Assembly (NCBI RefSeq): GCF_042432805.1 | Contig: NZ_JBHLWO010000001.1 | Location: 2,108,001-2,172,000 of the forward strand | Origin: Olivibacter oleidegradans | Lineage (GTDB): Bacteria; Bacteroidota; Bacteroidia; Sphingobacteriales; Sphingobacteriaceae | Direction of reading: 5' to 3' | DNA: 64,000 nucleotides | In this document: positions 25,591 to 35,263 of the stretch, one piece after another | Layout: the number at the start of each line of letters is the position of its first letter | Position numbering within the stretch: position 1 is the stretch's first letter | Program-made: the position numbers and the translations under genes | Notes under the pieces: model-generated | Database searches by the model: none | What the model saw: only the letters and a program-made list of their open reading frames with translations | What the model was told of the DNA's origin: nothing

Positions 25591-27071
25591 TATGGAGTGT
25601 TATCACGTTCAGCTGCCAGTCGTGCAAGGCTATGTGATTTACTATAACCGAAATAGATGATAATACCCAACGCCATCCAGATCGCTAAACGCTCCCAGCT
25701 TTCTATGGGAAGGCCAGCCATCATCGTAACACAAATAATAATACCCAAGATTGGAATGAGGGGTACAAGCGGCGTTTTAAAAGGCCGATCTAACTGCGGG
25801 TCTTTTTTTCTAAGTATAATTACACCAATGCAGACAAGCGTGAAAGCAAATAATGTCCCTATACTTACCATATGGCCTAAATCAGAAACAGGTACAAAAC
25901 CGGCAAAAATACTGACGAAGACCATGAAAAGTAAATTAGATTTCCATGGTGTTTGGTTTTTAGAGAGATCAGAGAAGAACTTTGGCAATAAACCGTCTTT
26001 ACTCATGCTATAAAATACGCGGCTCTGTCCCAGTAACATCACCAGAATAACGGAAGTATAGCCGGCCAGAATCGCTATCATTAACGCTAAATTCAAAAAT
26101 GTATAACCGGTTTTAGCAAACGCTGTAGCTACAGGTTTTGCATCACCTTCAAAGGCGGTATAATGTTCCAATCCTGTCATCACATAAGAAAATGCCACAT
26201 ATAATAGTGTACAGACAAGTAATGAACCGATAATACCGATAGGCATTCCTTTTTGAGGATTTTTAGCTTCTTGTGCCGCAGTACTGACGGCATCGAATCC
26301 AATAAATGCGAAGAATACAACACCTGCACCTCTTAGCACACCGCTAATGCCAAAATGCCCAAAGTCGGGGCTACTAAAAAAGTCGAAGAAACCTATTTTG
26401 CCGGCTTTTAAAGCTTCCTCTCCGGCATTTGCAGGGATAAAAGGACTGTGGTTTGCCGGGTTGATAAACTTCCAGCCTAAGGCGATAAATATTAATACAA
26501 CCGCTATTTTCACGATCACAAGAAGGTTGTTCACAAAAGAAGATTCCTGTGTTCCTCGCATCAATAAGAGCGATAAAAGACATACGATGACGATAGCCGG
26601 GATATTGATCATACCACCTTCCCACGGGCCATGTAAGAGAGAAGCAGGCAAGTGGATGCCGATTTCGGCTAAAAATTGAGAAAAATATTGCGACCAGCTT
26701 ACCGATACGGTTGCTGCGGCCAAGGCATATTCCAGGACAAGGTCCCAACCGATAATCCAGGCAATAAACTCACCCATGGTGGCATAAGAATAGGTATAAG
26801 CGCTCCCGGCAACCGGGATCATAGATGCAAATTCAGCATAACATAAACCGGCAAAGCCGCACCCGATAGCTGCAATGATAAACGAAAGTATAACAGCCGG
26901 TCCGGCATTATCCGCAGCAGCAATGCCCGTCAGTGAAAAAAGTCCCGCACCGATGATAGCGCCAACTCCTAAAGCTACTAGATGATAACTTGATAAGGTT
27001 CGTTTTAAGGTGCCTTCTCCACTTTCTTGTGCTTCCTTAATCAGTGAGGGGATCGATTTTTTATAAAACAT
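25590..27071 (-). CDS. APC superfamily amino acid permease (cationic amino acid transporter type)
   Basis: A 493-residue protein with about 12-14 transmembrane segments. The first helix carries the APC signature VALGVGAIIGAGLFSLTGIA with its broken, substrate-binding GxG element. GFDAVSTAAQEAKNPQKGMP corresponds to the TM6 region, where the sequence E-x-x-N-P is conserved. Length and blocks match the CAT/YfnA group of amino acid permeases, proton-coupled or facilitative importers in the inner membrane. The substrate is not predictable. The gene stands alone, ended by the palindromic terminator, and its upstream neighbour hppA is on the same strand but has its own terminator. Confidence 0.9.
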   Translation of the reverse strand: MFYKKSIPSLIKEAQESGEGTLKRTLSSYHLVALGVGAIIGAGLFSLTGIAAADNAGPAVILSFIIAAIGCGFAGLCYAEFASMIPVAGSAYTYSYATMGEFIAWIIGWDLVLEYALAAATVSVSWSQYFSQFLAEIGIHLPASLLHGPWEGGMINIPAIVIVCLLSLLLMRGTQESSFVNNLLVIVKIAVVLIFIALGWKFINPANHSPFIPANAGEEALKAGKIGFFDFFSSPDFGHFGISGVLRGAGVVFFAFIGFDAVSTAAQEAKNPQKGMPIGIIGSLLVCTLLYVAFSYVMTGLEHYTAFEGDAKPVATAFAKTGYTFLNLALMIAILAGYTSVILVMLLGQSRVFYSMSKDGLLPKFFSDLSKNQTPWKSNLLFMVFVSIFAGFVPVSDLGHMVSIGTLFAFTLVCIGVIILRKKDPQLDRPFKTPLVPLIPILGIIICVTMMAGLPIESWERLAIWMALGIIIYFGYSKSHSLARLAAERDNTP

Positions 27072-27238
27072 AAATGTGGTTTTTACTTTGTGGTTGTGTG
27101 AATTGTATTTATTGTTAAAATATGGTGTGATTTTGCTAAAATAATGTAATGTTTGGGTGATTTGATGTCTTTTTTACTTAAAATCATTATCTTTTATTAA
27201 AAGAAAGTCAAACCTACAACTTTTATTTGAGAAACAAA

Positions 27239-27266
27239 GAAGGCGCTAAGTTATTTTAGCGCCTTC
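27239..27266 (-). terminator. Terminator after hppA
   Basis: A perfect 11-bp stem GAAGGCGCTAA/TTAGCGCCTTC with a 6-nt loop, seven bases after the hppA stop on the minus strand, followed by T-rich sequence. Confidence 0.8.
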
Positions 27267-27272
27267 GAAGGG

Positions 27273-29489
27273 TTATAGGTCGTATTTTTGTGTATTTGTT
27301 ACATTCTGTCGGCTGGTTGCCGTCTGAAAGGCTTCTGTTTTTGGCTTTGCTTGTTTACTGCTAATCGTATGTTTGTTAACATTGATATGAGGAGCGATGA
27401 TAAGTGACACAATTGACATCAATTTAATTAAAATATTCATTGACGGACCGGAAGTGTCTTTGAAAGGATCTCCCACTGTATCGCCCGTAACAGATGCTTT
27501 ATGAGGTTCTGATTTTTTATAATAAATTTCGCCGTTAATATGAGCGCCTTTTTCGAAAGACTTTTTGGCATTGTCCCAGGCGCCACCTGCATTGGACTGA
27601 AACATTCCCATGAGGACACCTGAAACCGTGACGCCCGCTAACAAGCCTCCCAATACTTCCGGACCAAAACTGAAACCAACTACAATCGGCACAATAAGAG
27701 CAATGGCGCCGGGTAACATCATTTCCCGGATCGAGGCTTTGGTCGAAATTTCAACGCATCGGTTATACTCGGGTTTGGCCTTATATTCCATGATTCCAGG
27801 TATTTCCCTAAATTGCCTCCTAACCTCTTGTACCATATCCATGGCGGCCCTACCTACGGCTGAAATACATAAAGCGGAAAAGATAAAAGGAATCATACCG
27901 CCAACAAATAAGCCGGCAAGCACATCGGCTTTGTAAATATCTATCTGATCGATGCCGGCAATTCCAACGAAAGCTGCAAATAAAGCTAAAGAGGTTAGGG
28001 CGGCAGAGGCAATGGCGAAACCTTTACCGGTTGCTGCGGTGGTATTTCCGACGGCATCCAGGTTATCGGTCCTGCCGCGCACCTCCTCTGGGAGCTGGCT
28101 CATCTCAGCAATCCCCCCTGCATTGTCGGCGATGGGTCCGAAGGCATCGATAGCTAGTTGCATGGCTGTGGTCGCCATCATGCCCGCCGCTGCTATTGCA
28201 ACCCCGTATAAGCCGGCAAAATGGTAAGATCCGTAAATACCTGAGGCTAAGACAAGAATAGGAAGAACAGTAGATTCCATCCCTACTGCTAAACCTGCAA
28301 TAATATTGGTTGCATGACCGGTCGATGATTGTTGAACAATAGATCTTACCGGCCTTTTAGACATGGCTGTATAATATTCAGTGATAATACTCATGAGTGC
28401 CCCTACAATCAAACCAACAACGATGGCTAAATAAGTGTCGGTTTTGGTGAATTCAAATCCCCGGATAACCATTGTGTCCGGTAATAACCAGTTTACCGCG
28501 AAAAAAGATGCGATCGCTGTCAATACAATGGAGCTCCAGTTGCCCACATTTAGTGCCTTTTGTACATTTCCGTTTTCGTTGGAGATCTTTACCAAAGATG
28601 CACCGACGATAGAAAATAATAGGCCTAGGCCCGCAATGAGCATGGGTAGCAGAATTGGTGCAATGCCGCCGAAATTATCGTCGGAGACAATTTCTCTTCC
28701 TAAGACCATCGTAGCAAGGATGGTAGCCACATAAGAACCAAATAAGTCGGCTCCCATGCCCGCCACATCGCCCACATTATCGCCTACATTATCGGCAATG
28801 GTTGCAGGGTTCCTTACGTCATCTTCCGGAATGCCCGCTTCTACTTTTCCGACAAGGTCTGCGCCCACATCAGCAGCTTTGGTATAGATGCCGCCTCCAA
28901 CACGTGCAAATAGCGCAATGGATTCGGCCCCTAGAGAAAATCCTGCCAATACTTCCAATGCTCTCTCCATCTCTAGCCCATTGATGTCGCCATTTGTATT
29001 GATAACGTAAATGGTATAAAAGACAATAAATAGAGAACCAAGACCTAAGACGGCTAAACCGGCTACGCCGAGTCCCATAACCGTACCACCGGTAAAAGAC
29101 ACTTTCAAGGCTTTCGCCAAACTCGTGCGAGCCGCCTGGGTAGTCCGTACATTGGCTTTCGTTGCAATATTCATCCCGATGTAGCCGGCAAAGGCCGACG
29201 TAACCGCTCCAATCACAAATGAGACTGCGATAACCCAACTGGAATACGGACTTAAGGTGCCCGACCACGCTAATAATATACCTGCAATAACGACAAAATA
29301 AGACAATATCTTCCATTCGGCCTTTAAAAATGCCATGGCACCATTCGCAATATGACCAGCTAATTCCTGCATGGTTGAATCACCTGCATCCTGCCTGCTG
29401 ACCCATCTTGATTTGCCGATCATGACCAAAATTCCTATAAGCCCTAACATCGGTATGATGTAAATTAAATTACTGTGTAGAAAATCCAT
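27273..29489 (-). CDS. hppA: Membrane-bound ion-pumping pyrophosphatase, K+-dependent sequence type
   Basis: A 738-residue protein with about 16 membrane helices. It hydrolyses pyrophosphate and pumps H+ and/or Na+ outward. The substrate-binding block is DVGADLVGKVEAGIPEDD followed by NPATIADNVGDNVGD and GMGADLFGS, with the second acidic cluster GPIADNAGGIAEMS. The segment GNTTAATGKGFAIASAAL has Ala where K+-independent enzymes have Lys (GNTTKATTKG). This places it in the K+-dependent group. Na+ versus H+ selectivity cannot be decided by eye. The C-terminus carries a ~50-residue polar tail after the last helix, longer than usual. The gene is monocistronic and divergent from an APC permease gene. 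Confidence 0.95.
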   Translation of the reverse strand: MDFLHSNLIYIIPMLGLIGILVMIGKSRWVSRQDAGDSTMQELAGHIANGAMAFLKAEWKILSYFVVIAGILLAWSGTLSPYSSWVIAVSFVIGAVTSAFAGYIGMNIATKANVRTTQAARTSLAKALKVSFTGGTVMGLGVAGLAVLGLGSLFIVFYTIYVINTNGDINGLEMERALEVLAGFSLGAESIALFARVGGGIYTKAADVGADLVGKVEAGIPEDDVRNPATIADNVGDNVGDVAGMGADLFGSYVATILATMVLGREIVSDDNFGGIAPILLPMLIAGLGLLFSIVGASLVKISNENGNVQKALNVGNWSSIVLTAIASFFAVNWLLPDTMVIRGFEFTKTDTYLAIVVGLIVGALMSIITEYYTAMSKRPVRSIVQQSSTGHATNIIAGLAVGMESTVLPILVLASGIYGSYHFAGLYGVAIAAAGMMATTAMQLAIDAFGPIADNAGGIAEMSQLPEEVRGRTDNLDAVGNTTAATGKGFAIASAALTSLALFAAFVGIAGIDQIDIYKADVLAGLFVGGMIPFIFSALCISAVGRAAMDMVQEVRRQFREIPGIMEYKAKPEYNRCVEISTKASIREMMLPGAIALIVPIVVGFSFGPEVLGGLLAGVTVSGVLMGMFQSNAGGAWDNAKKSFEKGAHINGEIYYKKSEPHKASVTGDTVGDPFKDTSGPSMNILIKLMSIVSLIIAPHINVNKHTISSKQAKPKTEAFQTATSRQNVTNTQKYDL

Positions 29490-29556
29490 AATTTCAATTG
29501 AGTTTATAATGTATCTAAAGGTTTTATCTAAATGGCTCCGTTACCCAACGTAAGGT

Positions 29557-29660
29557 AAAATAATTCGCTGAAACCGAGATGTAAATAATATTGACACAGA
29601 TGGCAATCATTATTTACTCGAGCTCTCAGCAGCAAATACAAATAAAATAATTCGCTGAAA
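29557..29660. repeat. Direct and inverted repeats between hppA and the permease gene
   Basis: AAAATAATTCGCTGAAA occurs at 29557-29573 and again at 29644-29660 (87-nt period). Between the copies lies an inverted repeat, GTAAATAAT (29581-29589) and ATTATTTAC (29609-29617). The position in a divergent promoter region suggests regulator binding sites. Confidence 0.6.
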
Positions 29661-29751
29661 ATAAACAGGGTTATCGAGATAATCAAATTTATTTTTTTAA
29701 AAAATCACAAAAATATTTTTCTACATTCGTTTTGAATAACCCGAAGCCACG

Positions 29752-31164
29752 ATGAATCAAGCACAATCCGAAAATCATATGAAAAAAGAGTTAGGCCTAT
29801 TAGATGCGACCATGTTGGTGGTTGGATCCATGATAGGCTCAGGCATATTTATTGTTAGCGCCGATATTGTACGTCAGGTTGGAAGTGCCGGATGGTTGAT
29901 TATTATATGGCTGCTTACCGGTGCCATTACGCTTACGGCAGCCTTAAGCTATGGTGAACTTTCTGCCATGTTCCCCAAGGCCGGAGGACAATATGTTTAT
30001 CTTCGGGAGGCCTATAATCGACTGATTGCTTTTCTGTACGGTTGGGCTTTGTTTGCCGTTGTTCAAACAGGGACTATTGCAGCGGTTGGTGTTGCGTTCG
30101 CTAAATTTACGGCTTACCTTTTTCCGGCAGTAAGTGATGAGCACATCTTATATCAGTATAATATATTTCAGTTAAATGCGGCCCAAATCACAGCAATTGC
30201 CGTGATTGTCTTGCTCACATGGCTTAATACAAGAGGCGTAAAAAATGGTAAGATTTTGCAAACAGTGCTTACCATCGTTAAGATACTCTCTTTAGGGGGA
30301 TTGACTATCCTGGGATTGATAACTGCTTTTAAATCGGAAATATGGAATTTGAACTGGACAGATGCCTGGACGCCTAAAACATGGGATTTCAGTGGCGAGA
30401 TGTTTGTCAATATCAGCGGAGCCGCACTTTTTGCAGCAATTGTATCAGCGATGGTGGGTTCTTTGTTTTCCAGTGATGCCTGGAACAATGTGACATTCAT
30501 AGCAGGGGAAATAAGAAACCCTGAACGCAATATAGGGTTAAGCCTTTTTTTAGGCACATTGATCGTGACAGTTATTTATGTGTCTACCAATGTCATGTAT
30601 TTAGCTACGGTTTCTTTACAGGATATCGCTTTTGCACCGGCTGATCGCGTCGCTGTTGTGGCTTCTCATGCCATTTTCGGCAATGTCGGTACCGTCGTAA
30701 TCGCTGTTATGATTATGATTTCGACTTTTGGCTGCGACAACGGACTCATATTATCCGGAGCACGCGTTTACTATACCATGGCAAATGATGGTGTTTTTTT
30801 TAAACAAGCAGGAAAGCTGAACAGGTTCGAAGTACCTGGCTGGGGGCTATGGGCTCAATGCGTTTGGGCTTCGGCACTCTGCTTGACAGGTAAGTATGGC
30901 GACTTATTGAACTATGTGATTTTTGTCGTATTGATCTTCTATGCGTTAACGATCATCGGCGTATTTATTCTTCGTAAGAAACGACCTGATATACCCCGGA
31001 CCTATAAAGCCTTTGGGTATCCGGTGCTTCCTGCTATTTACGTCATAGCTGCGTTCTCAATTTGTATCGGACTGCTAATTTACCAGCCTACCTTTACTTG
31101 GCCGGGACTGATTATTGTATTGATGGGCATTCCTGTATATTATTTAATTGGGAATAAAAACTAA
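29752..31164 (+). CDS. APC superfamily amino acid permease
   Basis: A 470-residue protein with 12 predicted helices. The first carries LDATMLVVGSMIGSGIFIVS, the APC family's unwound glycine element. The TM6 region includes SSDAWNNVTFIAGEIRNPER, resembling L-type (LAT) and YjeM/SteT-like exchangers more than the CAT type encoded at 25590. The C-terminus has the RTYKAFGYPVLPAIYV motif common to APC permeases. The substrate is probably a neutral amino acid, but that is inference. The gene is followed by the helix-hairpin-helix gene after only 6 nt, so they are probably co-transcribed with apt. Confidence 0.9.
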   Translation: MNQAQSENHMKKELGLLDATMLVVGSMIGSGIFIVSADIVRQVGSAGWLIIIWLLTGAITLTAALSYGELSAMFPKAGGQYVYLREAYNRLIAFLYGWALFAVVQTGTIAAVGVAFAKFTAYLFPAVSDEHILYQYNIFQLNAAQITAIAVIVLLTWLNTRGVKNGKILQTVLTIVKILSLGGLTILGLITAFKSEIWNLNWTDAWTPKTWDFSGEMFVNISGAALFAAIVSAMVGSLFSSDAWNNVTFIAGEIRNPERNIGLSLFLGTLIVTVIYVSTNVMYLATVSLQDIAFAPADRVAVVASHAIFGNVGTVVIAVMIMISTFGCDNGLILSGARVYYTMANDGVFFKQAGKLNRFEVPGWGLWAQCVWASALCLTGKYGDLLNYVIFVVLIFYALTIIGVFILRKKRPDIPRTYKAFGYPVLPAIYVIAAFSICIGLLIYQPTFTWPGLIIVLMGIPVYYLIGNKN

Positions 31165-31170
31165 TCAAAA

Positions 31171-32088
31171 ATGTTGAGAAGACTGCAAAGGCATTTTGGC
31201 TTTCACAGAAGAGAGTTGAACGGCATTTCCGGTTTACTTTTTTTAATCGTGGTTATATGGCTGATTCCGCTTCTGTACAGTATGTTTTATGAACCGGATA
31301 GTCCCCGTATCGAAGTCTTGGAAGCGGATTGGAAGGATGTGGAGATTGACCGCTCCGAAGAGCTTGGCGCACAAGCATCAAAGCAAGAGGCCGTCGCACA
31401 TTATTTCAAATTCGATCCGAATGATCTACCAATAATCAAGTGGCAACAGCTGGGACTTAAAGAACGCCAAATTAAGAATATTAAGAATTTTGAGGCGAAG
31501 GGAGGCCGTTTTAGGAAAAAAGATGACCTACTTAAAATATATACAATTTCACAGGATGATTATAAACGTCTCGAACCCTATATAACTATCAAAAGCGTAG
31601 AGACAGCAACGCGATCTCAAAGTGATTTCCCTATTCGTCATCCTATAGAAAAAATACCTACATCCGGCAAGGCGCAGATCGTGCTTTCCGTATTGGATTT
31701 AAACAAGATAGACAGCCTTTCCTTGCTTCCCTTGCCTGGAATTGGACCGGTGTTCGCCTCGCGCATCATTCGTTACCGCGATTTATTAGGCGGTTTCTAT
31801 TCAGTTTCGCAACTTCGGGAGGTATATGGAATGGATACGATAAGATACCAACAAATTGAACCCTATTTAAAAGTTGATAGTACCGATGTAAAACGCATCG
31901 CGATTAACAGCATAAGTCTTGACGAGTTACGGAAGCATCCTTATATCAAAGCGAAGTATGCACGGCTGATCGTCGCTTATAGAAATCAACACGGTAACTA
32001 TAAAAACTTGGAAGATTTATCACGAATTCCTGTATTCGATGGGAAATATTTGCGTAAAATTGCACCCTATATAATATTTGATCAATGA
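31171..32088 (+). CDS. Membrane-anchored helix-hairpin-helix (ComEA-like) protein
   Basis: A 305-residue protein with an N-terminal basic segment, one membrane helix at ~18-36 (GISGLLFLIVVIWLIPLLYS) and at least three helix-hairpin-helix units. These are near ~85-130 (LGLKERQIKNIKNFEAKGGR), ~172-220 (SLLPLPGIGPVFASRIIRYR) and ~238-300. The PGIGPxxAxxI pattern is the DNA-binding hairpin of ComEA. Competence ComEA is an exported protein that binds incoming DNA. Bacteroidota commonly carry such longer versions, whose function is unproven. It overlaps apt by 4 nt (ATGA), which indicates translational coupling. Confidence 0.85.
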   Translation: MLRRLQRHFGFHRRELNGISGLLFLIVVIWLIPLLYSMFYEPDSPRIEVLEADWKDVEIDRSEELGAQASKQEAVAHYFKFDPNDLPIIKWQQLGLKERQIKNIKNFEAKGGRFRKKDDLLKIYTISQDDYKRLEPYITIKSVETATRSQSDFPIRHPIEKIPTSGKAQIVLSVLDLNKIDSLSLLPLPGIGPVFASRIIRYRDLLGGFYSVSQLREVYGMDTIRYQQIEPYLKVDSTDVKRIAINSISLDELRKHPYIKAKYARLIVAYRNQHGNYKNLEDLSRIPVFDGKYLRKIAPYIIFDQ

Positions 32089-32612
32089 TTGACAATCTGC
32101 TGAAAGCTACTATTCGAGATATTGTAGATTTTCCCAAGCCCGGTATCGTATTCAAAGATATTACCCCAATACTAAAAAATGCCCATCTGTGTAATCTCGT
32201 GATTGAGGAGTTTGCAACACGCTTAAAAGAGGTACACTTCGATGTAGTCGCCGGCATTGAAAGTAGGGGCTTTTTGTTCGGTTTGATGTTGGCAAATCAT
32301 CTAGGAATACCGTTCGTTCCGATAAGGAAGGAGGGGAAATTACCTGCTCAAACAACCAAGCAATCCTACGATCTGGAATACGGTTCAGCTACTATAGAGA
32401 TGCATACCGATGCTTTTGAACCAGGCGCTCGCGTTTTGATTCATGACGATTTGCTGGCAACCGGGGGAACGGTAGTCGCTGCTAGTAAGCTGATTCAGCA
32501 ACTTGGTGGAATAATAGCAGGATATAGTTTTGTAATAAGTTTAGATTTTTTAAACGGGAGACAACGTCTCTTGCCCTATAGCAATCAGCTTATCTCCCTT
32601 GTTAGTTATTAA
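32085..32612 (+). CDS. apt: Adenine phosphoribosyltransferase
   Basis: Salvages adenine to AMP using PRPP. The 175-residue protein has the N-terminal block IRDIVDFPKPGIVFKDITPI, VAGIESRGFLFG, the basic KEGKLPAQT loop and the PRPP motif RVLIHDDLLATGGTVVAASK, all standard for Apt. The start codon overlaps the stop of the helix-hairpin-helix gene. After the stop the sequence turns into the repeat-rich spacer. Confidence 0.95.
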   Translation: MIDNLLKATIRDIVDFPKPGIVFKDITPILKNAHLCNLVIEEFATRLKEVHFDVVAGIESRGFLFGLMLANHLGIPFVPIRKEGKLPAQTTKQSYDLEYGSATIEMHTDAFEPGARVLIHDDLLATGGTVVAASKLIQQLGGIIAGYSFVISLDFLNGRQRLLPYSNQLISLVSY

Positions 32613-32888
32613 TTATTAGTTGAGTTGTTGAATAGTGAAGTCGTTGAATAGTAGTTACAGCTCGCTACTTAAAGACTTCCAAACTTATCTACTAGCAGCT
32701 TTCGAAGTTGGCTTTCGGCTTTCGGAAATCAGTTTTCGGTCGCACCGGCCCTTCCCACTATCACATCGGCTAACCGACCGTAGGAAGCTCATGAGTGCCG
32801 AAAAAGCAAACACTTACGAATAATTAACTACTTTCCTACTCAACTATTTCCCTATTTAACGACTTCCAAACTTAACTACTCAGCAACC
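32613..32888. repeat. Repeat-rich spacer between apt and the DUF6263 gene
   Basis: It begins with GTTGAGTTGTTGAATAGTGA-like words (32619-32655). Filler resembling GGCTTTCGGCTTTCGGAAAT follows at 32710-32735. Copy B of the dispersed element (32773-32854) comes next, and the spacer ends with CTTAACTACT-like words. No gene is supported. The two ends carry partly complementary word arrays that may act together as a terminator for the convergent genes. Confidence 0.65.
32773..32854 (-). repeat. Dispersed intergenic element, copy B
   Basis: On the minus strand this copy aligns with 14827-14928 over about 80 nt with few differences. It lacks the ~15-nt hairpin insertion of copy A. Shared words include GTAAGTGTTTGC and GAGCTTCCTACGGTCGGT. 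Confidence 0.75.
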
Positions 32889-33800
32889 CTACAACGCTTT
32901 TCCCGTTAATGTAATTTTAGAGGTAATCTTCATAGGAATCTTCATCCCCTGTGCGGAGATGTCACCACTGATTTGCTGATTTATTGTGCTCGAGTTGATA
33001 AGACCAGTGGAGCTGTCCACTTGAACCTTGCCATCCTGAGTCCCTGTAAGGTTGATTTGCATATTGCCCAAAGGGCTTTCAGAGTTGAGAGGGCTTAATT
33101 TAATCGTTGAATGTACCGAAATATCAGCTTGTTTTCCATTGATGGCGGTTAAGGTGTATTGGTTTTGCAGGTCCATCTCCATCATACCGGCCATTGGCAT
33201 TTTGAAGTCTTTCTGCCAGCTTTCATTGGGTTGAATTTCTTTGTTTGGGTAGATATTTAATGAGACATTCATCATGTTCATGAAAGCCGAATCACTAAAT
33301 TGCTGTTTCAACAACTGTTGCGTGCTTGCTTCTCCACCGATGGAATTCAAAACATCCTGCATGCCTTCGACTTTCGTCACTTCCCCTTCGGGACTTAAAT
33401 ACATAAAAAAGCTTTTGCCAACCATTTTTCCAACTGCTTTTAGCGGGCTTTCCGGATTGTCTGTACGCTTTGAGTCGAAATGAAAATTTCCTTGAGGTGT
33501 TTCCATGTTGATTGCCATCGTTTGATAAGTGCTCTTGATTTTCATACCCTGAGTATTGCTCTCAACCACTTCATAGATATAATCTACCTGCGTTTGTTGC
33601 TTGATGTCCATCTGATTTCCCATCACTTCCTGATTGACGAGTTGGTCAATGCTGGTGCTAAAAAGATAAGAAGCACCTTTTTTTAGGTTCATCTTTAATA
33701 GCACGGATTGTTTGCCTTGTTCTTCTGCCGTTTTATTATGGGCTTTTACAATGGTTAAGGCAGATAATAAGAGTAAGAATATGGAAATTTTCTTTATCAT
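32889..33800 (-). CDS. DUF6263 family exported protein
   Basis: A 303-residue protein with a signal peptide (MIKKISIFLLLLSALTIVKA). Its pattern is LLKMNLKKGASYLFSTSIDQ, then QVDYIYEVVESNTQGMKIKS and, near the end, TGLINSSTINQQISGDISAQ. This resembles the DUF6263 family of Bacteroidota periplasmic proteins, which are rich in beta strands. No catalytic motif is visible. Its partner and role are unknown. The gene is isolated: a repeat-rich spacer downstream and about 290 nt of AT-rich sequence upstream, shared with a divergent acyl-CoA dehydrogenase gene. Confidence 0.7.
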   Translation of the reverse strand: MIKKISIFLLLLSALTIVKAHNKTAEEQGKQSVLLKMNLKKGASYLFSTSIDQLVNQEVMGNQMDIKQQTQVDYIYEVVESNTQGMKIKSTYQTMAINMETPQGNFHFDSKRTDNPESPLKAVGKMVGKSFFMYLSPEGEVTKVEGMQDVLNSIGGEASTQQLLKQQFSDSAFMNMMNVSLNIYPNKEIQPNESWQKDFKMPMAGMMEMDLQNQYTLTAINGKQADISVHSTIKLSPLNSESPLGNMQINLTGTQDGKVQVDSSTGLINSSTINQQISGDISAQGMKIPMKITSKITLTGKAL

Positions 33801-34090
33801 TTTGATTGCATTAAATGTGTTTAACGAATATAAGACACGTGTTTAGAAAGAATGTTACGAAAATCTCTCCTAAACGCTGATCAATTGTTAAGAGTGGATA
33901 GTAAAGTATTGCTGCACTACTAACCCTTACGTATCACACAAAACTTATAACTTACAACTTAATACGATTCTAAACGAATAGGCTTTGATTTTATACCAAA
34001 TACTGTTTTGTTATTTTTAAATATTGATTTTATATTCTTTTTTAAGATATAATTTGGTTATTATTGTATATTACCATATTATAAATTATT

Positions 34091-35263
34091 ATGCTTGAAA
34101 ATAGAGAAACATCTTATTTCTCGTCGGACCATCAATCCATGATTCGGGAAATGGTACGTGACTTTGCACAAAAAAATATTCTTCCACATGTTATGGAATG
34201 GGACGAAGAGCAGATTTTTCCTCGCGAATTGTTTGGTCAAATGGGGGCTTTGGGACTAATGGGGGTATTGGTGCCTGAGCATTACGGCGGGGCTGGACTC
34301 GGTTATCACGAATATGTTGATGTAATAGTCGAAATTGCGCGTGTGTGTGGAGGGATCGGCCTTTCCCTGGCAGCGCATAATTCACTCTGCACCGGACACC
34401 TGCTTACTTTTGGAAATGAAGAGCAAAAGGCCCGCTGGTTGCCGAAGCTAGCTTCGGGGGAATGGATCGGTGCTTGGGGGCTCACTGAGGCGAATACAGG
34501 GTCTGATGCATTAAATATGCTTACAACTGCTGTTTTAGAGGGCGACCATTATGTTATCAATGGAACCAAAAATTGGATTACCCACGGAAAGAGCGGGGAT
34601 ATTGCGGTGGTGATGGCCCGTACGGGTAATAAAGGTGAGTCAGGTGGAATTTCTGCGTTCATGATCGAAAAGGGTACACCTGGCTTTACGCATGGAAAAA
34701 AAGAAAATAAGTTGGGGATGCGTGCATCCGAAACAACTGAACTTATTTTAGACAATGTTCGTGTACCAAAAAGCAATTTATTGGGCGTGGAGGGAGAAGG
34801 GTTTAAGCAAGCGATGAAGGTATTGGATGGCGGACGAATATCAATAGCGGCTCTAGCCTTGGGAATTGCCAAAGGGGCACTGGATGCAGCTATCACATAT
34901 AGTCAGCAACGCCATCAATTCGGACAGCCAATAGCAAATTTCCAAGCGATATCGTTCAAAATAGCGGATATGGCTACTGAAGTAGAAGCGGCTGAACTCT
35001 TAATACAAAGAGCTGCAGAATGGAAGAACAAGGGAATCCCTGTAACGAAAGCTTCCGCTATGGCTAAATATTATGCCTCTGAAGTGGCTGTGAAGGTTGC
35101 TACAGAAGCCGTTCAGATTTTTGGTGGATATGGATACACCAAGGATTTTCCAGTGGAAAAGTTTTACCGGGACGCGAAACTTTGTACGATAGGAGAAGGT
35201 ACTTCCGAAATACAAAAAATGGTCATTTCCAGAGAAGTGCTCCGAGCTGGAAAAAGCGATTAA
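34091..35263 (+). CDS. Acyl-CoA dehydrogenase
   Basis: A 390-residue FAD enzyme that oxidises acyl-CoA to enoyl-CoA and passes electrons to ETF. The blocks GLTEANTGSDALNMLTTA (FAD/substrate loop), YVINGTKNWITHG and RHQFGQPIANFQAISFKIAD are typical. AVQIFGGYGYTKDFPVEKFY followed by RDAKLCTIGEGTSEIQKMVI contains the conserved catalytic-base region (EGTSEIQ). It is closest in pattern to short-chain/butyryl-CoA dehydrogenases, but chain length cannot be assigned by eye. It is transcribed alone and is followed after about 160 nt by mqo. Confidence 0.93.
   Translation: MLENRETSYFSSDHQSMIREMVRDFAQKNILPHVMEWDEEQIFPRELFGQMGALGLMGVLVPEHYGGAGLGYHEYVDVIVEIARVCGGIGLSLAAHNSLCTGHLLTFGNEEQKARWLPKLASGEWIGAWGLTEANTGSDALNMLTTAVLEGDHYVINGTKNWITHGKSGDIAVVMARTGNKGESGGISAFMIEKGTPGFTHGKKENKLGMRASETTELILDNVRVPKSNLLGVEGEGFKQAMKVLDGGRISIAALALGIAKGALDAAITYSQQRHQFGQPIANFQAISFKIADMATEVEAAELLIQRAAEWKNKGIPVTKASAMAKYYASEVAVKVATEAVQIFGGYGYTKDFPVEKFYRDAKLCTIGEGTSEIQKMVISREVLRAGKSD

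Noticed and set aside
26374..26748. 124-codon minus-strand frame inside the amino acid permease gene
   Set aside because: It lies fully within a strongly supported gene on the same strand in another frame; its composition is that of a shadow.
32635..32823. Open frame in the repeat-rich spacer after apt
   Set aside because: The translation is made of repeat words (Ser/Phe/Leu runs) shared with the dispersed element; not a gene.
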